Shown here in pieces: positions 1 to 8,602 of a stretch of DNA of 64,000 nt; position 1 is the first letter of the stretch; each line of letters opens with the position of its first letter. The DNA lies in NCBI RefSeq assembly GCF_000380085.1, contig NZ_KB904558.1:62001-126000 (forward strand), given 5' to 3'. A model generated the notes under the pieces. The model saw only the letters and a list, made by a program, of their open reading frames with translations, searched no databases and was not told the origin of the DNA. Position numbers and translations under genes: made by a program. The stretch comes from Streptococcus merionis DSM 19192. Its GTDB lineage: Bacteria > Bacillota > Bacilli > Lactobacillales > Streptococcaceae.

Positions 1-56
1 TAGATCCGCATAACTGTCTTCGGAGAGGCTGGTATAAAAGTAATCGGTCTCGTTTC

Positions 57-187
57 TTTTGTAGTTTAAACAGATTGACGCAGTAGTTGTCTGGGTTGTA
101 AAATACTGATAATTCACCATTCTACAACCCTAGCCAACTTTGCGGGGGTGAGACGACGAAGTCAATTATGACTTCTCTCTCACTCCC
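57..187. repeat. Mosaic intergenic repeat, left copy
   Basis: This stretch closely resembles 41041-41272: both run from a TAGTTTAAACAGAT-like start through CGCAGTAGTTGTCTGG and TTGTAAAAT to GCGGGGGTGAGACGACGAAG and a closing CTCACTCCC. The left copy lacks the internal block with the TGCTAAAGCACC hairpin that the 41 kb copy carries. A shorter relative lies at about 37060-37135. Positions 1-56 are open on the minus strand, but I could not assign a gene there. Function unknown; the end can fold as a GTGAGAC...CTCACTCCC hairpin and may act as a terminator. Confidence 0.7.
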
Positions 188-564
188 ATACGCAACCATT
201 CCTGACGGATTTTGGCAACGGTCTGCCCTACTTGCTTAAGCGTAAAGTTCATATCCCAGAAATCACCCTGAACCGTCATGCCAAGGCCTGAAATCGTATA
301 TTTAGGCTTAAAGAAGGTCCATTCTTTTTTGATCGTAAATCTCTGCCCAGTCGCCAAAGTCACTGTAAACTGAGGCAAGAAAGTCAGGATTTTCTTCTCG
401 ATTTTACTGACTAGTCTACCTTGCGTGTCTGCAATCGTAAAGGTCTTCGGAATCTGGAAAAAGCTTCCAGTGACTTCATAGGCTGGTAGACCTAGTTCAT
501 CTTTAATGGTGAATTTCCCACCTAAAGCCCACATTTTTTGCTTGATTTCAAAATATTTTGCCAT
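166..564 (-). CDS. LURP-one-related / YxjI family protein
   Basis: A 132-residue soluble protein beginning MAKYFEIKQKMW. It alternates short beta-strand segments and phrases such as FTIKDELGLPAYEV, FTIADTQGRLVSKI and FTIKKEWTF, the tubby-like beta-barrel pattern of the LURP-one/YxjI (DUF567) family. The length is a little short for the family (about 160). It has no signal peptide or membrane segment. The start is fixed by GGGAGG seven bases upstream. It is the first gene after a T-box leader, an odd partner because T-boxes normally control aminoacyl-tRNA synthetases or amino-acid genes. The molecular function of the family in bacteria is unknown; family assignment is fairly firm. Confidence 0.75.
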   Translation of the reverse strand: MAKYFEIKQKMWALGGKFTIKDELGLPAYEVTGSFFQIPKTFTIADTQGRLVSKIEKKILTFLPQFTVTLATGQRFTIKKEWTFFKPKYTISGLGMTVQGDFWDMNFTLKQVGQTVAKIRQEWLRMGVREKS

Positions 565-574
565 AAGAACCTCC

Positions 575-790
575 CTAAGACAAGAAGAAGCCCATCAAAC
601 GAAGGGCGAAAACCGCGGTACCACCTTCATTCGATGAACTTGTCATCCTCGTTGAGCCAAAGCTCAGCTATAAAAAGTGCAGAAGCACTTATTGTCAAAC
701 AAGTAGCAACATCCGCTCAGCAAAGATGGCTCGCACTAACCGCCACTTCCCTGAATTTGCTTTAAGAGGGAGGATTCTTGTTTGTTGATC
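575..790 (-). promoter_or_regulatory. T-box riboswitch, probable alanine specifier
   Basis: Read on the minus strand, the T-box sequence AAGGTGGTACCGCGG lies at 627-613. Stem I closes by AAACAAG (783-777) pairing with CTTGTTT (703-697). Two bases before that 3' arm is GCT (707-705), in the place of the specifier codon, suggesting tRNA-Ala. The apical part contains GGTTAGTGCGAGCC. The terminator is GCCC...GGGC followed by TTCTTCTT (607-581). The gene directly downstream is the LURP-like gene at 166-564; an alanyl-tRNA synthetase may lie beyond the left edge. T-box identity is firm; the Ala specificity is inferred from the stem I geometry. Confidence 0.92.
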
Positions 791-794
791 TTCA

Positions 795-1757
795 TCATTC
801 AGAAGTTGATGATGACGTCTCTGTCTTGTCGGTCTTGGTGTATTGCGAAAGAAGACCTTGGAAGGCTTGATCTTTAACTTTCACATTGGCTGCTTGAAGT
901 TCATCAGAAACAACGCCTGTGATAAAGGTTGCATCAGCTTTTTTCTGAGCCAAGATCGCTTTTTTCAACGTATCCTGATAATCTTTCCAGTTATCAGACT
1001 TCTCTGTTTTTTCGTTAAGTTTAACCACATAATAGCTGGTTGCATAAGTTTGAGGATCAACGACAGTCACCACAGACTCTCCAACTTTACCTGCTTCAAG
1101 AGCGAAAATAGCCTTTTGCAATTGGGCTGGAATGTCAGTAGAGGTAGAATCAAAAGTGACATTTCCCCCTTTTTCTTTAGTGGCAGTGTCTATCGAATTG
1201 TCCTTAGCTAATTGAGCAAAATCAGCACCCTCGGCCTTAGCTTTTTCAAGGACTTCGTTAGCTTTTGCTTCGTCTGCCAACTTGATGATTTGAGCTTTCA
1301 CTTCAGGTGTATAAGCATCGTAAGCTGCTTTGTAAGCTTCATCAGTCAATTCTTTTTCGGCTGCTTGAGATACTGCATACTCTACCAATTTATTGGTGCG
1401 GATTTGAGACCTATAGCTCTCCTCGGTCATACCGGCTGATGACAGAGCTTTAGCAAAGTTATCACCATATCGCTTCGCACTTTCCTCGTAAGCCTTTTGA
1501 ACCTCTTCATCGGTCACCTTTGAGCCATATTTAGCTTCAAAGATAGAGGTGATGACTTGTTCGAGAAGAACTTGTTGAGCGGCCTTATTGTTTTTGACCA
1601 CATCATAAAATTCTGAAACGGTGATGGTATCACCTTTCATCGTAATGATGTCTGAATCTGCGTTTGTTTTTGAAGTCACTGATAAGGTTGCTACTGAAGC
1701 AATGACTGCTGTCGCAATCAAGGCAATACCAGTGCCGACAATAGATTTTCTATTCAT
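795..1757 (-). CDS. prsA: PrsA-like foldase (parvulin-type), no lipobox
   Basis: A 320-residue exported foldase that helps secreted proteins fold outside the membrane. The N-terminus (MNRKSIVGTGIALIATAVIA) is a signal/anchor segment, followed by the conserved IITMKGDTITVSEFYDVV and a SurA-like helical part. A parvulin-like domain occupies roughly residues 150-250 (KAEGADFAQLAKDNS). The usual parvulin HIL motif reads QII, so the catalytic histidine is absent, as in pneumococcal PpmA. The lipobox cysteine expected in PrsA lipoproteins is also missing: the segment runs VATLSVTSKTNADSD with no Cys. It may be a cleaved secreted protein or membrane-anchored. The start follows GGAG at a normal distance. 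Confidence 0.88.
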   Translation of the reverse strand: MNRKSIVGTGIALIATAVIASVATLSVTSKTNADSDIITMKGDTITVSEFYDVVKNNKAAQQVLLEQVITSIFEAKYGSKVTDEEVQKAYEESAKRYGDNFAKALSSAGMTEESYRSQIRTNKLVEYAVSQAAEKELTDEAYKAAYDAYTPEVKAQIIKLADEAKANEVLEKAKAEGADFAQLAKDNSIDTATKEKGGNVTFDSTSTDIPAQLQKAIFALEAGKVGESVVTVVDPQTYATSYYVVKLNEKTEKSDNWKDYQDTLKKAILAQKKADATFITGVVSDELQAANVKVKDQAFQGLLSQYTKTDKTETSSSTSE

Positions 1758-1826
1758 AGAATTCGTTTACTCCTTCTTTAAAATTAGCTTGTCTATTATA
1801 CCATAAAACCTTGAAGAATACTTAAA

Positions 1827-2534
1827 TTAGTCTGGCAGAATGATATTTTCTGCTTTTTTTCGAATCATGAGCAGGCCATCGCCAAGCGGGACAAGGCTTG
1901 CTGTTAGGTCAGGATGGTCAAGAGTCGCCTCAAAAAGCGCTTGAAGTCCCTTATAAATAGCGCGTTGCCCTCGCTTGATTTCTGAAAAATCCAACGCCAC
2001 GTCGCCACCTTGGAAGACATCGTCGATGATAATAACTCCTCCGACCTTGGTTCGCTTGAGAATCTCAGGCAAGAAGACAATGTACTTAGACTTGGCCGAA
2101 TCCATAAAGACCAAATCATAACTGTCTTTTAAAGTCGGCAGGACTTCCATGGCATCACCCTCTAGCAGAGTCACCTGGTGTCGCCTATCATACTGGGCAA
2201 AATTTGCCTTGGCTAGTCCAATCATCTCAGGATTGCGGTCGATGGTTGTAATATTGGCATTTGGCGCATGATGAGCCATGAGAAGTGCTGAAAAGCCGAT
2301 GGCTGTACCGATTTCCAAAATCATCTCAGGCGCTAAACTCTCAATCAGGATACGAAAATAGGCGACTGTCTCATGAGGAATGATGGGAATATTGTGCTCT
2401 TTAGCAAAGCTCTCTAAAACTGCCAGATCATCTGTCACAGGAGCCTGACGCTGACGCATGAAGTCTACTATTTCCTGCTTGACCACGGGCCGTCTCATAT
2501 TAGGGTTTGCGTGTTGACTATATGTTTCTACCAT
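1827..2534 (-). CDS. SAM-dependent O-methyltransferase (YrrM/TrmR-like)
   Basis: A 235-residue class I methyltransferase of the COMT-like family. It has the SAM-binding motif ILEIGTAIGFSALLMA near residue 95, the acidic ITTIDRNPEMIGLAKANF, and DLVFMDSAKSKYIVFL with IIIDDVFQGG, the metal-binding core. Bacillus TrmR (YrrM) methylates 5-hydroxyuridine in tRNA; whether this protein does the same is inference from family resemblance. It sits just upstream of prsA, a common streptococcal arrangement. No ribosome binding site precedes the ATG; instead an extended -10 (TGGTAGAAT) ends exactly 6 bases before it, suggesting a leaderless mRNA. Confidence 0.85.
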   Translation of the reverse strand: MVETYSQHANPNMRRPVVKQEIVDFMRQRQAPVTDDLAVLESFAKEHNIPIIPHETVAYFRILIESLAPEMILEIGTAIGFSALLMAHHAPNANITTIDRNPEMIGLAKANFAQYDRRHQVTLLEGDAMEVLPTLKDSYDLVFMDSAKSKYIVFLPEILKRTKVGGVIIIDDVFQGGDVALDFSEIKRGQRAIYKGLQALFEATLDHPDLTASLVPLGDGLLMIRKKAENIILPD

Positions 2535-2540
2535 GACGCT

Positions 2541-2549
2541 ATTCTACCA
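2541..2549 (-). promoter_or_regulatory. Extended -10 promoter of a possibly leaderless methyltransferase gene
   Basis: On the minus strand TG-G-TAGAAT (2549-2541) is followed by six bases (AGCGTC) and then the ATG at 2534. Initiation 7 nt after the -10 would fall on the A of ATG. The spacing matches that of rlmD and uvrB in this window. Confidence 0.6.
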
Positions 2550-2642
2550 CAAAAAGTAGAGAAAACCTAGTCTGACGAAGTAGCCACTCTCTATATAATT
2601 AAGTTTAAGTCAAAAACGAATTTTCTTTATCACTCCTCGGAT

Positions 2643-2677
2643 AAAAGGGGATTGAACAGACTGTCCCATCCCCTTTT
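2643..2677 (-). terminator. Terminator after the wall-protein gene
   Basis: Ten-base inverted arms AAAAGGGGAT (2643-2652) and ATCCCCTTTT (2668-2677) form a hairpin with a T-tract on either strand. It lies 45 bp downstream of the wall-protein stop codon. Confidence 0.8.
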
Positions 2678-2721
2678 ACATGTATACGCTAAGAGCGTTC
2701 TTGCGCTCTTTTGGACTCATG

Positions 2722-5031
2722 CTAGTCTCTTCTTCTCTTGGATTTGATGGTCAAGAGACCACCTGTCAGAAGGAAACTGCCTAAGAGGGAGAGAAGAGAG
2801 GTCGCTTCGTTGGTCTGTGGCAATTCTTTGCGCTCTTTCTGCTCTGTCATTGGCTGGGTGTTTGAGCCAGTAAGCTTGTCAGATGAAGCACTTGGCGTTT
2901 TAGCTGACTGGTCTGGAATTTTATTTCCGAGACCGGTGTCCGCAGGTGCCTTTTCTGACTTCATGTCTGGCTTAGCCTTTGTACCGCTGTCCTTTTCTGG
3001 AGTTTTCGGCATTGGAGTAGGATTTAGCGTTTGAGTGGTTTCTTTGGTTCCGATTTCGATGACTGTATCAACGGCTGGTTTGGTGATCAACTCATTGATC
3101 TTTTCACGCTTGGTTTCTACGCCATCTACGGTGACAACCGCATAGGTAATCACTTTTTCACCGTTTTGCCCAGCAACAAGGGTACGGGTCTTGCCTTTTT
3201 CCAAATTGGCATTTTCAATTTTTTTCGTGCCATGCAATATGACTTGGGTTTCTTTGACCTCAGACTTGACGATTACTGGGCGTTTTTTCGTGCCATATTC
3301 CACCACTTGATCAACCGCTGGGGTCTGAACTTGTGTGGAAACCTTTTCTTTCTTGGTTGGCGCGCCATTTACCTTGGTAATCTTATAAGTGACAAAGGCT
3401 GTACCATTTTGCCCTTTAGTCACTACGTTTTCCAAGCCTTCAAATAACTCTGGATTCGCCCTACGGATCGTCTTAAACGGAAGGACTTCAGCTTCGACGA
3501 TATGCTCAACCTTTGGTTGTTGTGGAATTTCCTTTTCTTTAGGTTGTGTGTTATCTGGCTCTTTTGGTGTTGGAGCTTCTTCACCCTTGTCTGGGGAATC
3601 ATTTGGAGCTGGATTTTCAGCTTTTGGATCGTCTTTTGGTGCTTGGGAATCGTTCTGCTCTGGTTTGTTTTCTGGGATTTGTTCGTCCTGTTTTGGAGCG
3701 GACTCACCATTTTCTTTTGGAGATTCTGGGGCTAGCGGAACATCTTCTTTGTCCTTTGGTGTATCGTCTGGAGCTGGTGCTGGCTCAGGCTGACCATCAT
3801 CTTCTTTTGGTGCCTCTGGAATCATTGGAGCAGTGCTTCCATCCTCTTTGGGGTGGTCATTTTGAGGTGGAGTTGGCAGTTTTGGCTGTTCTTCCTCAGG
3901 ATTTGGTTGCTCTGGCTGATCCATCTCTGGGGATTCTGGATTGTTTTCTGGAGCTGGTTGCTCGTTTTCTTTTGGTTCTTCTGGAGATTCTGGATTTTCG
4001 TCCGTTTGAGGTGGTTGTGGAGGAGTGTCTTCTTTAGGTTCCATGCTCTCTGGCTCTTTTGGTGCTGGAGCTTCTTCACCCTTGTCCTCTGGAGAATCAT
4101 TTTGTTCTGGTTTCTCCTCTGGGATTTCCTGTTTTGGAGTAGACTCACCGTTGTCTTTTGGAGATTCTGGGTTTAGCGGAGTAGAATCGTCTTTACCTTT
4201 TGAAGAATCGTCTGGAGCTGGCGTTTCAGCTTTTGGCTCATCTTTTGGAACAGGCGGATTCTCTTGGGGAGTGTCTTTCGGAGCCTCTGGGGTTTTGGGC
4301 GGGGTTTCTTCCTTTTCTTTTTGAGGATTCTCTGGCTGCTCATTGTCTTTTGGAGCTTCAGGTGTTTTTGGAGGATGTTCAGTTGGTACAACAGCCTTGA
4401 CACGAACATAGCTATAACTAGGGGTTGTCATAGCCGCCAAAAAATAGAGTTCGTTAAATTGGAAATCTTTTTTCATATCTAAGCTAAATGTATAAGTATG
4501 CTTTGAAGTCAATACATCGCTGTATCCCACATAAAAAGATTTAAAATTCAAATCTTTTAAGGTACTCTTGTAATCTGTTTGTCCTCTATTTACAGCATCA
4601 ATAATGCCATAAAGAACTCCTTGTGTCCCAGTATCTTTAAATGATTTATCGGTAGCTATAGTTTCATCTCTACCCTGAGTACTTTTTACACCAATCTCAG
4701 AGAACGATACAGCATTAGCTGGTAAAAACATATACACACGAGAAAGAAACCAAGTCCAGTTTTCCTCGCTAGGATTGAATGTAACTACAAAATTTACCTT
4801 GTTGGTTGTCTTATCATATGTCGCTTTAATATCAACAGATTTACTAACTTTAGACGGATCTTCCCCATAAGCTAAGGGAATGATACGGCTCGGATCAAGA
4901 GGGACTTGCTCTTCTGCTTTTGCCGTCTCAACAGCAGGTACGGATGCTGCTTCCACAGCCTGAACAGCTGAAGCAGATAATAAAGCACCACACAGCAAGC
5001 ATGTGGATAGGATAACTTTCTTAGATTGCAT
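2722..5031 (-). CDS. Proline/glutamate-rich LPXTG-type surface protein with G5-like domains
   Basis: A 769-residue cell-wall protein. Residues 1-28 look like a signal peptide (VILSTCLLCGALLSASAVQA). Residues about 45-215 form a folded domain I do not recognise (SVDIKATYDKTTNKVNFVVT, NELYFLAAMTTPSYSYVRVK). Residues about 219-505 are low-complexity Pro/Glu/Lys/Asp repeats with recurring PKTPEAPKD, PAPDDSPKD and KEDxPP-like units. Two G5-like domains follow (about 508-580 and 582-660), each ending in VxYGTKK or IEIGTKE. The C-terminus is a sortase signal LPQTN (about 735-739), hydrophobic stretch and KSKRRRD. The fifth sorting-motif residue is N rather than G. Likely an adhesin-type protein; the ligand is unknown. 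A terminator follows, so it appears monocistronic. Confidence 0.88.
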   Translation of the reverse strand: MQSKKVILSTCLLCGALLSASAVQAVEAASVPAVETAKAEEQVPLDPSRIIPLAYGEDPSKVSKSVDIKATYDKTTNKVNFVVTFNPSEENWTWFLSRVYMFLPANAVSFSEIGVKSTQGRDETIATDKSFKDTGTQGVLYGIIDAVNRGQTDYKSTLKDLNFKSFYVGYSDVLTSKHTYTFSLDMKKDFQFNELYFLAAMTTPSYSYVRVKAVVPTEHPPKTPEAPKDNEQPENPQKEKEETPPKTPEAPKDTPQENPPVPKDEPKAETPAPDDSSKGKDDSTPLNPESPKDNGESTPKQEIPEEKPEQNDSPEDKGEEAPAPKEPESMEPKEDTPPQPPQTDENPESPEEPKENEQPAPENNPESPEMDQPEQPNPEEEQPKLPTPPQNDHPKEDGSTAPMIPEAPKEDDGQPEPAPAPDDTPKDKEDVPLAPESPKENGESAPKQDEQIPENKPEQNDSQAPKDDPKAENPAPNDSPDKGEEAPTPKEPDNTQPKEKEIPQQPKVEHIVEAEVLPFKTIRRANPELFEGLENVVTKGQNGTAFVTYKITKVNGAPTKKEKVSTQVQTPAVDQVVEYGTKKRPVIVKSEVKETQVILHGTKKIENANLEKGKTRTLVAGQNGEKVITYAVVTVDGVETKREKINELITKPAVDTVIEIGTKETTQTLNPTPMPKTPEKDSGTKAKPDMKSEKAPADTGLGNKIPDQSAKTPSASSDKLTGSNTQPMTEQKERKELPQTNEATSLLSLLGSFLLTGGLLTIKSKRRRD

Positions 5032-5073
5032 ATTAAAATAGACCTTTCTGTAAACAGTGGTTAAACCTTATTC

Positions 5074-5082
5074 ATTTTACCA
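5074..5082 (-). promoter_or_regulatory. Probable promoter of the wall-protein gene
   Basis: An extended -10, TG-G-TAAAAT, on the minus strand ends 42 bases before the ATG of the surface-protein gene. No good -35 is visible. The rest of 5083-5252 shows no gene. Confidence 0.45.
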
Positions 5083-5252
5083 GCCCAACCTGTACGGAAC
5101 TATAAGATTATCTGTTTTTTTGGTAATTTTTCATCAGCGGCTAAGGTAAGCCGTTTGCCTAACTATTTCTGCTATTTTCTAGGAATTTCTTGCACTTTTT
5201 TCTAACCAATTTTAGAAACTAATATCTGTTGATCATCAAAAAGTTCGAAAGT

Positions 5253-5307
5253 AAAAAACGAACGCGTGAACTCCTTTACTTTAAAGAAACACAATCGTTC
5301 GTTTTTT
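5253..5307 (-). terminator. Terminator after the GNAT pair
   Basis: Perfect 12-base arms AAAAAACGAACG (5253-5264) and CGTTCGTTTTTT (5296-5307). It lies 76 bp downstream of the GNAT stop on the minus strand. A closely similar hairpin (AAACGAATGAT...ATCATTCGTTT) ends the glnQ transcript at 62 kb. Confidence 0.85.
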
Positions 5308-5383
5308 GTTATTTATCGTTAGGAAAACTGTCGCCTGAATTCAAGTTTTAGACTTGTGGGTGTTCGTCTAAAAAGACAGGCTT

Positions 5384-5893
5384 TTATAACTGAACCCAGT
5401 AACGAGCCAATTTTTTATTATTTTCTAGCGTTATGATATTTTCGAGTTGTCCGCCAGCTTTTTCAATGGTTTTACGACTGGCAAGATTGTCTTTATTCGC
5501 CGTAATCAGGACCTCCAAAATGCCCCGTTCACGGTAGCGTTCAAGGGCAAAGGCCAATAGTTCGGTCATGATTCCCTGCCTGCGAAAAGCTGGTGAAGTG
5601 ACATAGCCGATGTGACCTCCGACCATTGCCAAATCGCCCTTGTCTAATTCCCAACGACAGCCGACACGGCCTGCGATTTGTCCATCTTTAAAAGCATAAT
5701 AATTAGTCGAGGTGGACCAATCTGGATTGTCCGTCTCGGTCTCTTGACGCTTAGAACGCTCTACAAAAGCTGCAAACTGACCTGCTTCTAGCTGTTTAAC
5801 TTGGATAAAGGGATTTCCTTCTTCCGCCAATAAAGCTTGAAAGTCATGGTAAGCTTTTTCGTCTCTCAGTTCAATCGTTCTAATTTCTAGCAT
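5384..5893 (-). CDS. GNAT family N-acetyltransferase
   Basis: A 169-residue protein with the GNAT fold. Motif A is the acetyl-CoA-binding turn SPAFRRQGIMTELLAFALERY (about 108-128), followed by EVLITANKDNLASRKTIEKAGG, the usual motif B. It begins MLEIRTIELRDEKAYHDFQALLAEEGNPFIQV, almost the same opening as the gene immediately upstream (5895-6410), so the two are tandem paralogues one base apart and surely cotranscribed. The substrate cannot be read from the sequence; the QCI-like N-termini resemble acetyltransferases of uncharacterised small-molecule or peptide substrates. Ends at a strong terminator. Confidence 0.85.
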   Translation of the reverse strand: MLEIRTIELRDEKAYHDFQALLAEEGNPFIQVKQLEAGQFAAFVERSKRQETETDNPDWSTSTNYYAFKDGQIAGRVGCRWELDKGDLAMVGGHIGYVTSPAFRRQGIMTELLAFALERYRERGILEVLITANKDNLASRKTIEKAGGQLENIITLENNKKLARYWVQL

Positions 5894-5894
5894 T

Positions 5895-6410
5895 TCACTC
5901 TCCTGTTTTTAGCCAGTATCTGGCAACGGTGACTTCTTGGTTTTGATATGTGATAGGAATCAGCCCCTCTTCTACTGCTCCTAATTTTTTTAACAAGGTA
6001 CGGCTAGCATGATTAGCTTCAAGGACTGTCAGCAAAATCTGCTTTTCTCCACGCTTAGCAAAGACTTTTCTAGCAAATTGGAGCAATTCTTGAGCGAAGC
6101 CTTGACGACGATAGGGCTTGGCAACCTTGTAACCAACATGACCTAATTCATTGATTACTGGCTTGTCCGAATCCCAGAAGCAGTCAACTTGACCAACTAT
6201 AGTCCCATTGTAAAAGCCATAAAAATGTGTCAGACGTGACATTCCCTCTTGGGGTGCCTGCTTGGTATAGAGCGCAGCTTTTTCCAAAAAATCTTGAAAA
6301 TCTTCGACAACATAAATCTCCAGAAAGGGATTGTCCTCTACCAGCAAGGCCTGCTGGTAATCAAAAAAAGCCTGCTCATCCTGAAGCGAAAGTGGTCTGA
6401 TTTCTAGCAT
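5895..6410 (-). CDS. GNAT family N-acetyltransferase (tandem paralogue)
   Basis: A 171-residue GNAT protein, first gene of the pair. It starts MLEIRPLSLQDEQAFFDYQQAL. The CoA-binding motif is AKPYRRQGFAQELLQFARKVF and the next strand LLTVLEANHASRTLLKKLGAVEEG. The downstream neighbour is its paralogue and begins one base after its stop, so the pair arose by duplication. The substrate is unknown. A weak upstream region (6411-6608) contains only repeat-like hairpins: GAGTGGGAC...GTCTCACCC, GGGGC-GCTTT-GCCCC, and TGATGaGCTTGT...ACAAGCcCATCA. Confidence 0.85.
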   Translation of the reverse strand: MLEIRPLSLQDEQAFFDYQQALLVEDNPFLEIYVVEDFQDFLEKAALYTKQAPQEGMSRLTHFYGFYNGTIVGQVDCFWDSDKPVINELGHVGYKVAKPYRRQGFAQELLQFARKVFAKRGEKQILLTVLEANHASRTLLKKLGAVEEGLIPITYQNQEVTVARYWLKTGE

Positions 6411-6608
6411 GCTGACACCTCTCTATGATTTTCCCCATGATAGCACAAAAAGGAGTGGGACGCAATCGGTATTCAAAGAAACCGCTGTTATCGTCTCACC
6501 CCTACACAAGACTGATGAGCTTGTGAAGTCATAAACGACAAGCCCATCAGCTACTGCGAAAAGTTACACAAGATTGAGGGGCGCTTTGCCCCTAACTCTC
6601 ATGTGTTT

Positions 6609-8408
6609 TTACTCTTTCAACTTAGACACCAAGGCTTCTAACTCATCCAGACGGCGTTCAAAAACTTTGAAAGCATCGTTGAGGTAGTCTTCTTTGGTCA
6701 TGTCAACACCTGCTTTTTGCATGACATTGATCGGATAATCTGAGCTACCTGCGCTGAGATAGCTGATGTACTTGTCCTTGTCTTCCTGAGTTCCATTCAC
6801 GATTTTCTCTGCGAGAGCTGTCGCTGCTGCAAATCCTGTGGAATATTGGAAAACGTAGAAATCATAATAGAAATGCGGAATCCGAGCCCATTCGTACTGA
6901 ATTTGCGGATTGTCTTCCTTGGCAAGTCCATAGTATTTCTCATTGAGGTCTGCGTAAAGCGAATTGAGGTACTCGCTGGTTAGGACTTCGCCTTTCTGAT
7001 CAGCCAGATGAATGGCCTGTTCAAACTCTGCAAACTGGGTCTGACGGAAAATAGTTCCACGGAAACCATCCAGATAGTTGTTCAAAATCGCAAAGCGGGT
7101 CGCGTCATCTTCAACTTCGTTGAGCAAGTGTTCGGTCAAGATATTTTCATTGGTCGTTGAGGCAATCTCAGCTAGGAAAATCGAGTAATCGCCATAGACG
7201 TAAGGTTGATTTTCACGAGTATAGCTAGAGTGCATGGAGTGACCAGTCTCATGAACCAATGTGTAAAGGTTATTGAGAGTATCCTGCCAGTTGAGCAACA
7301 TGAAGGCATTGGTGTCGTATGAACCGCCTGAGTAGGCACCCGAACGCTTACCAGCATTTTCATGAACATCAATCCAGCGATTCTTAAAGGCTGTCTTGAC
7401 ACGGTTGAGGTAATCCTCACCCAAGATGGCCAAGGCTTCTTCTGATTTAACGAGGGCTTCTTCATAGGTATAGGCGACATCGGTCTCAGCCAGCGAGGTA
7501 TACATATCGTACATCTTAAGATCATCTAAGCCCAAAACTTCCTTGCGGAGCTTGATGTAACGGTGAAGCAGCGGCAGATGCTTATTAACCGCAGACACGA
7601 GCGTGTCATAGACTGCTTCTGGCACAAAGTTACGAGCCAAGGCAGCTTCGCGCGCACTAGCATAATGACGCAGGGTCGCGTTGAGGTTATGGGTTTTGAC
7701 AGTCGTCTGCAAGGTCTTGGCAAAGACATGCTGGAATTGCTTGTAGGTTGCATACATAGCCTCATAGGCACCTTTACGAACCTCACGATCCTTAGACTCA
7801 ACAATGGTGATGTAGTTCCCGTGTGAGAGCTGAACCTCTTCGCCCTTTTCATTTTTAACATTTGGAAATTCTAGGTCTGCGTTGTTGAGGATCGAGAAGG
7901 TTTCAGAGCCTGCAGACAAGACTTCACTGGCAGCGGCTAGAATAGCTTCTTCTGATTTTGACAGTACATGCGGACGGTTTTGGAACAATTTTTCAAAATA
8001 ATGGGCATAGGCTTCAAGACCTGGTGCAGCCTTGACAAACTGAGCGTAAGTCTCATCAGAGATTTCCAGCAACTCTGGCTCAAAGAAAGCAAAGACTTGA
8101 CTGAATTTAGCATAAGCACTAGTCGCTTTAGCCTGAAATTCTTGGTATTTAGCCTCGCGAGTGTCTTGGTCATTCTTCATGCTAGCATAGACATAAAGCT
8201 TTTCAATCCGACGCATGAGGGCGAGCTGAGCGTCTGTCACCGCTAAAAGGGCTTGTCCAGATTCAGAAAGCGTCCCTTCAAAAGCCTTCGCTTCATCAAG
8301 AGCTGTCATAATCTCAGCTAATTCTGCTTCCCAAGCCTCATCTGTCGCAAAAACGGTAGACAGATCCCAAGTGTATTTTTCATCGATTTCGTTTCTATTT
8401 TTTACCAT
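6609..8408 (-). CDS. pepF: Oligoendopeptidase F (M3B metallopeptidase)
   Basis: A 599-residue cytoplasmic zinc peptidase that cuts medium-length peptides. The zinc motif HETGH ([17 protein letters not shown]) is near residue 385, with the second-helix glutamate in [18 protein letters not shown]. Length and motifs match PepF/PepB of lactic acid bacteria, where it works with other peptidases to recycle imported or internal peptides. It is preceded by a GGAGG site and an extended -10 (TGGTAAAAT). Its neighbours are coiA upstream and the GNAT pair downstream, and coiA-pepF adjacency is common in streptococci. A terminator between coiA and pepF suggests separate transcription. Confidence 0.96.
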   Translation of the reverse strand: MVKNRNEIDEKYTWDLSTVFATDEAWEAELAEIMTALDEAKAFEGTLSESGQALLAVTDAQLALMRRIEKLYVYASMKNDQDTREAKYQEFQAKATSAYAKFSQVFAFFEPELLEISDETYAQFVKAAPGLEAYAHYFEKLFQNRPHVLSKSEEAILAAASEVLSAGSETFSILNNADLEFPNVKNEKGEEVQLSHGNYITIVESKDREVRKGAYEAMYATYKQFQHVFAKTLQTTVKTHNLNATLRHYASAREAALARNFVPEAVYDTLVSAVNKHLPLLHRYIKLRKEVLGLDDLKMYDMYTSLAETDVAYTYEEALVKSEEALAILGEDYLNRVKTAFKNRWIDVHENAGKRSGAYSGGSYDTNAFMLLNWQDTLNNLYTLVHETGHSMHSSYTRENQPYVYGDYSIFLAEIASTTNENILTEHLLNEVEDDATRFAILNNYLDGFRGTIFRQTQFAEFEQAIHLADQKGEVLTSEYLNSLYADLNEKYYGLAKEDNPQIQYEWARIPHFYYDFYVFQYSTGFAAATALAEKIVNGTQEDKDKYISYLSAGSSDYPINVMQKAGVDMTKEDYLNDAFKVFERRLDELEALVSKLKE

Positions 8409-8443
8409 GTGTAAAATCCTCCGTGGAGACTATTTTACCATAA

Positions 8444-8493
8444 AAAGTGAAAAAGCACCTGATTTCTCGAATCTATCTTTTCTGTGATCAGGT
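8444..8493 (-). terminator. Terminator after coiA
   Basis: On the minus strand ACCTGAT (8493-8487) pairs with ATCAGGT (8463-8457), followed by GC and a T-rich run (8454-8444). It lies between coiA and pepF and just upstream of the pepF promoter. Confidence 0.7.
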
Positions 8494-8602
8494 ATGGCCA
8501 TTAACGCGTCGGCAATACTATCGCATATCACAGGGTAACGCTATTCGTCAGAACGATTGCCAGCCCAACTTTTTCTCTTACCCCTTGGGTTTACTTAATC
8601 AT

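Noticed and set aside
1..56. Open minus-strand frame at the left edge
   Set aside because: Too short, no start codon, and partly in repeat sequence; a gene cannot be supported.
3389..4324. Plus-strand and frame-shifted frames opposite the wall-protein stalk
   Set aside because: They arise from the low-complexity Pro/Glu codons and lack starts with ribosome-binding sites.
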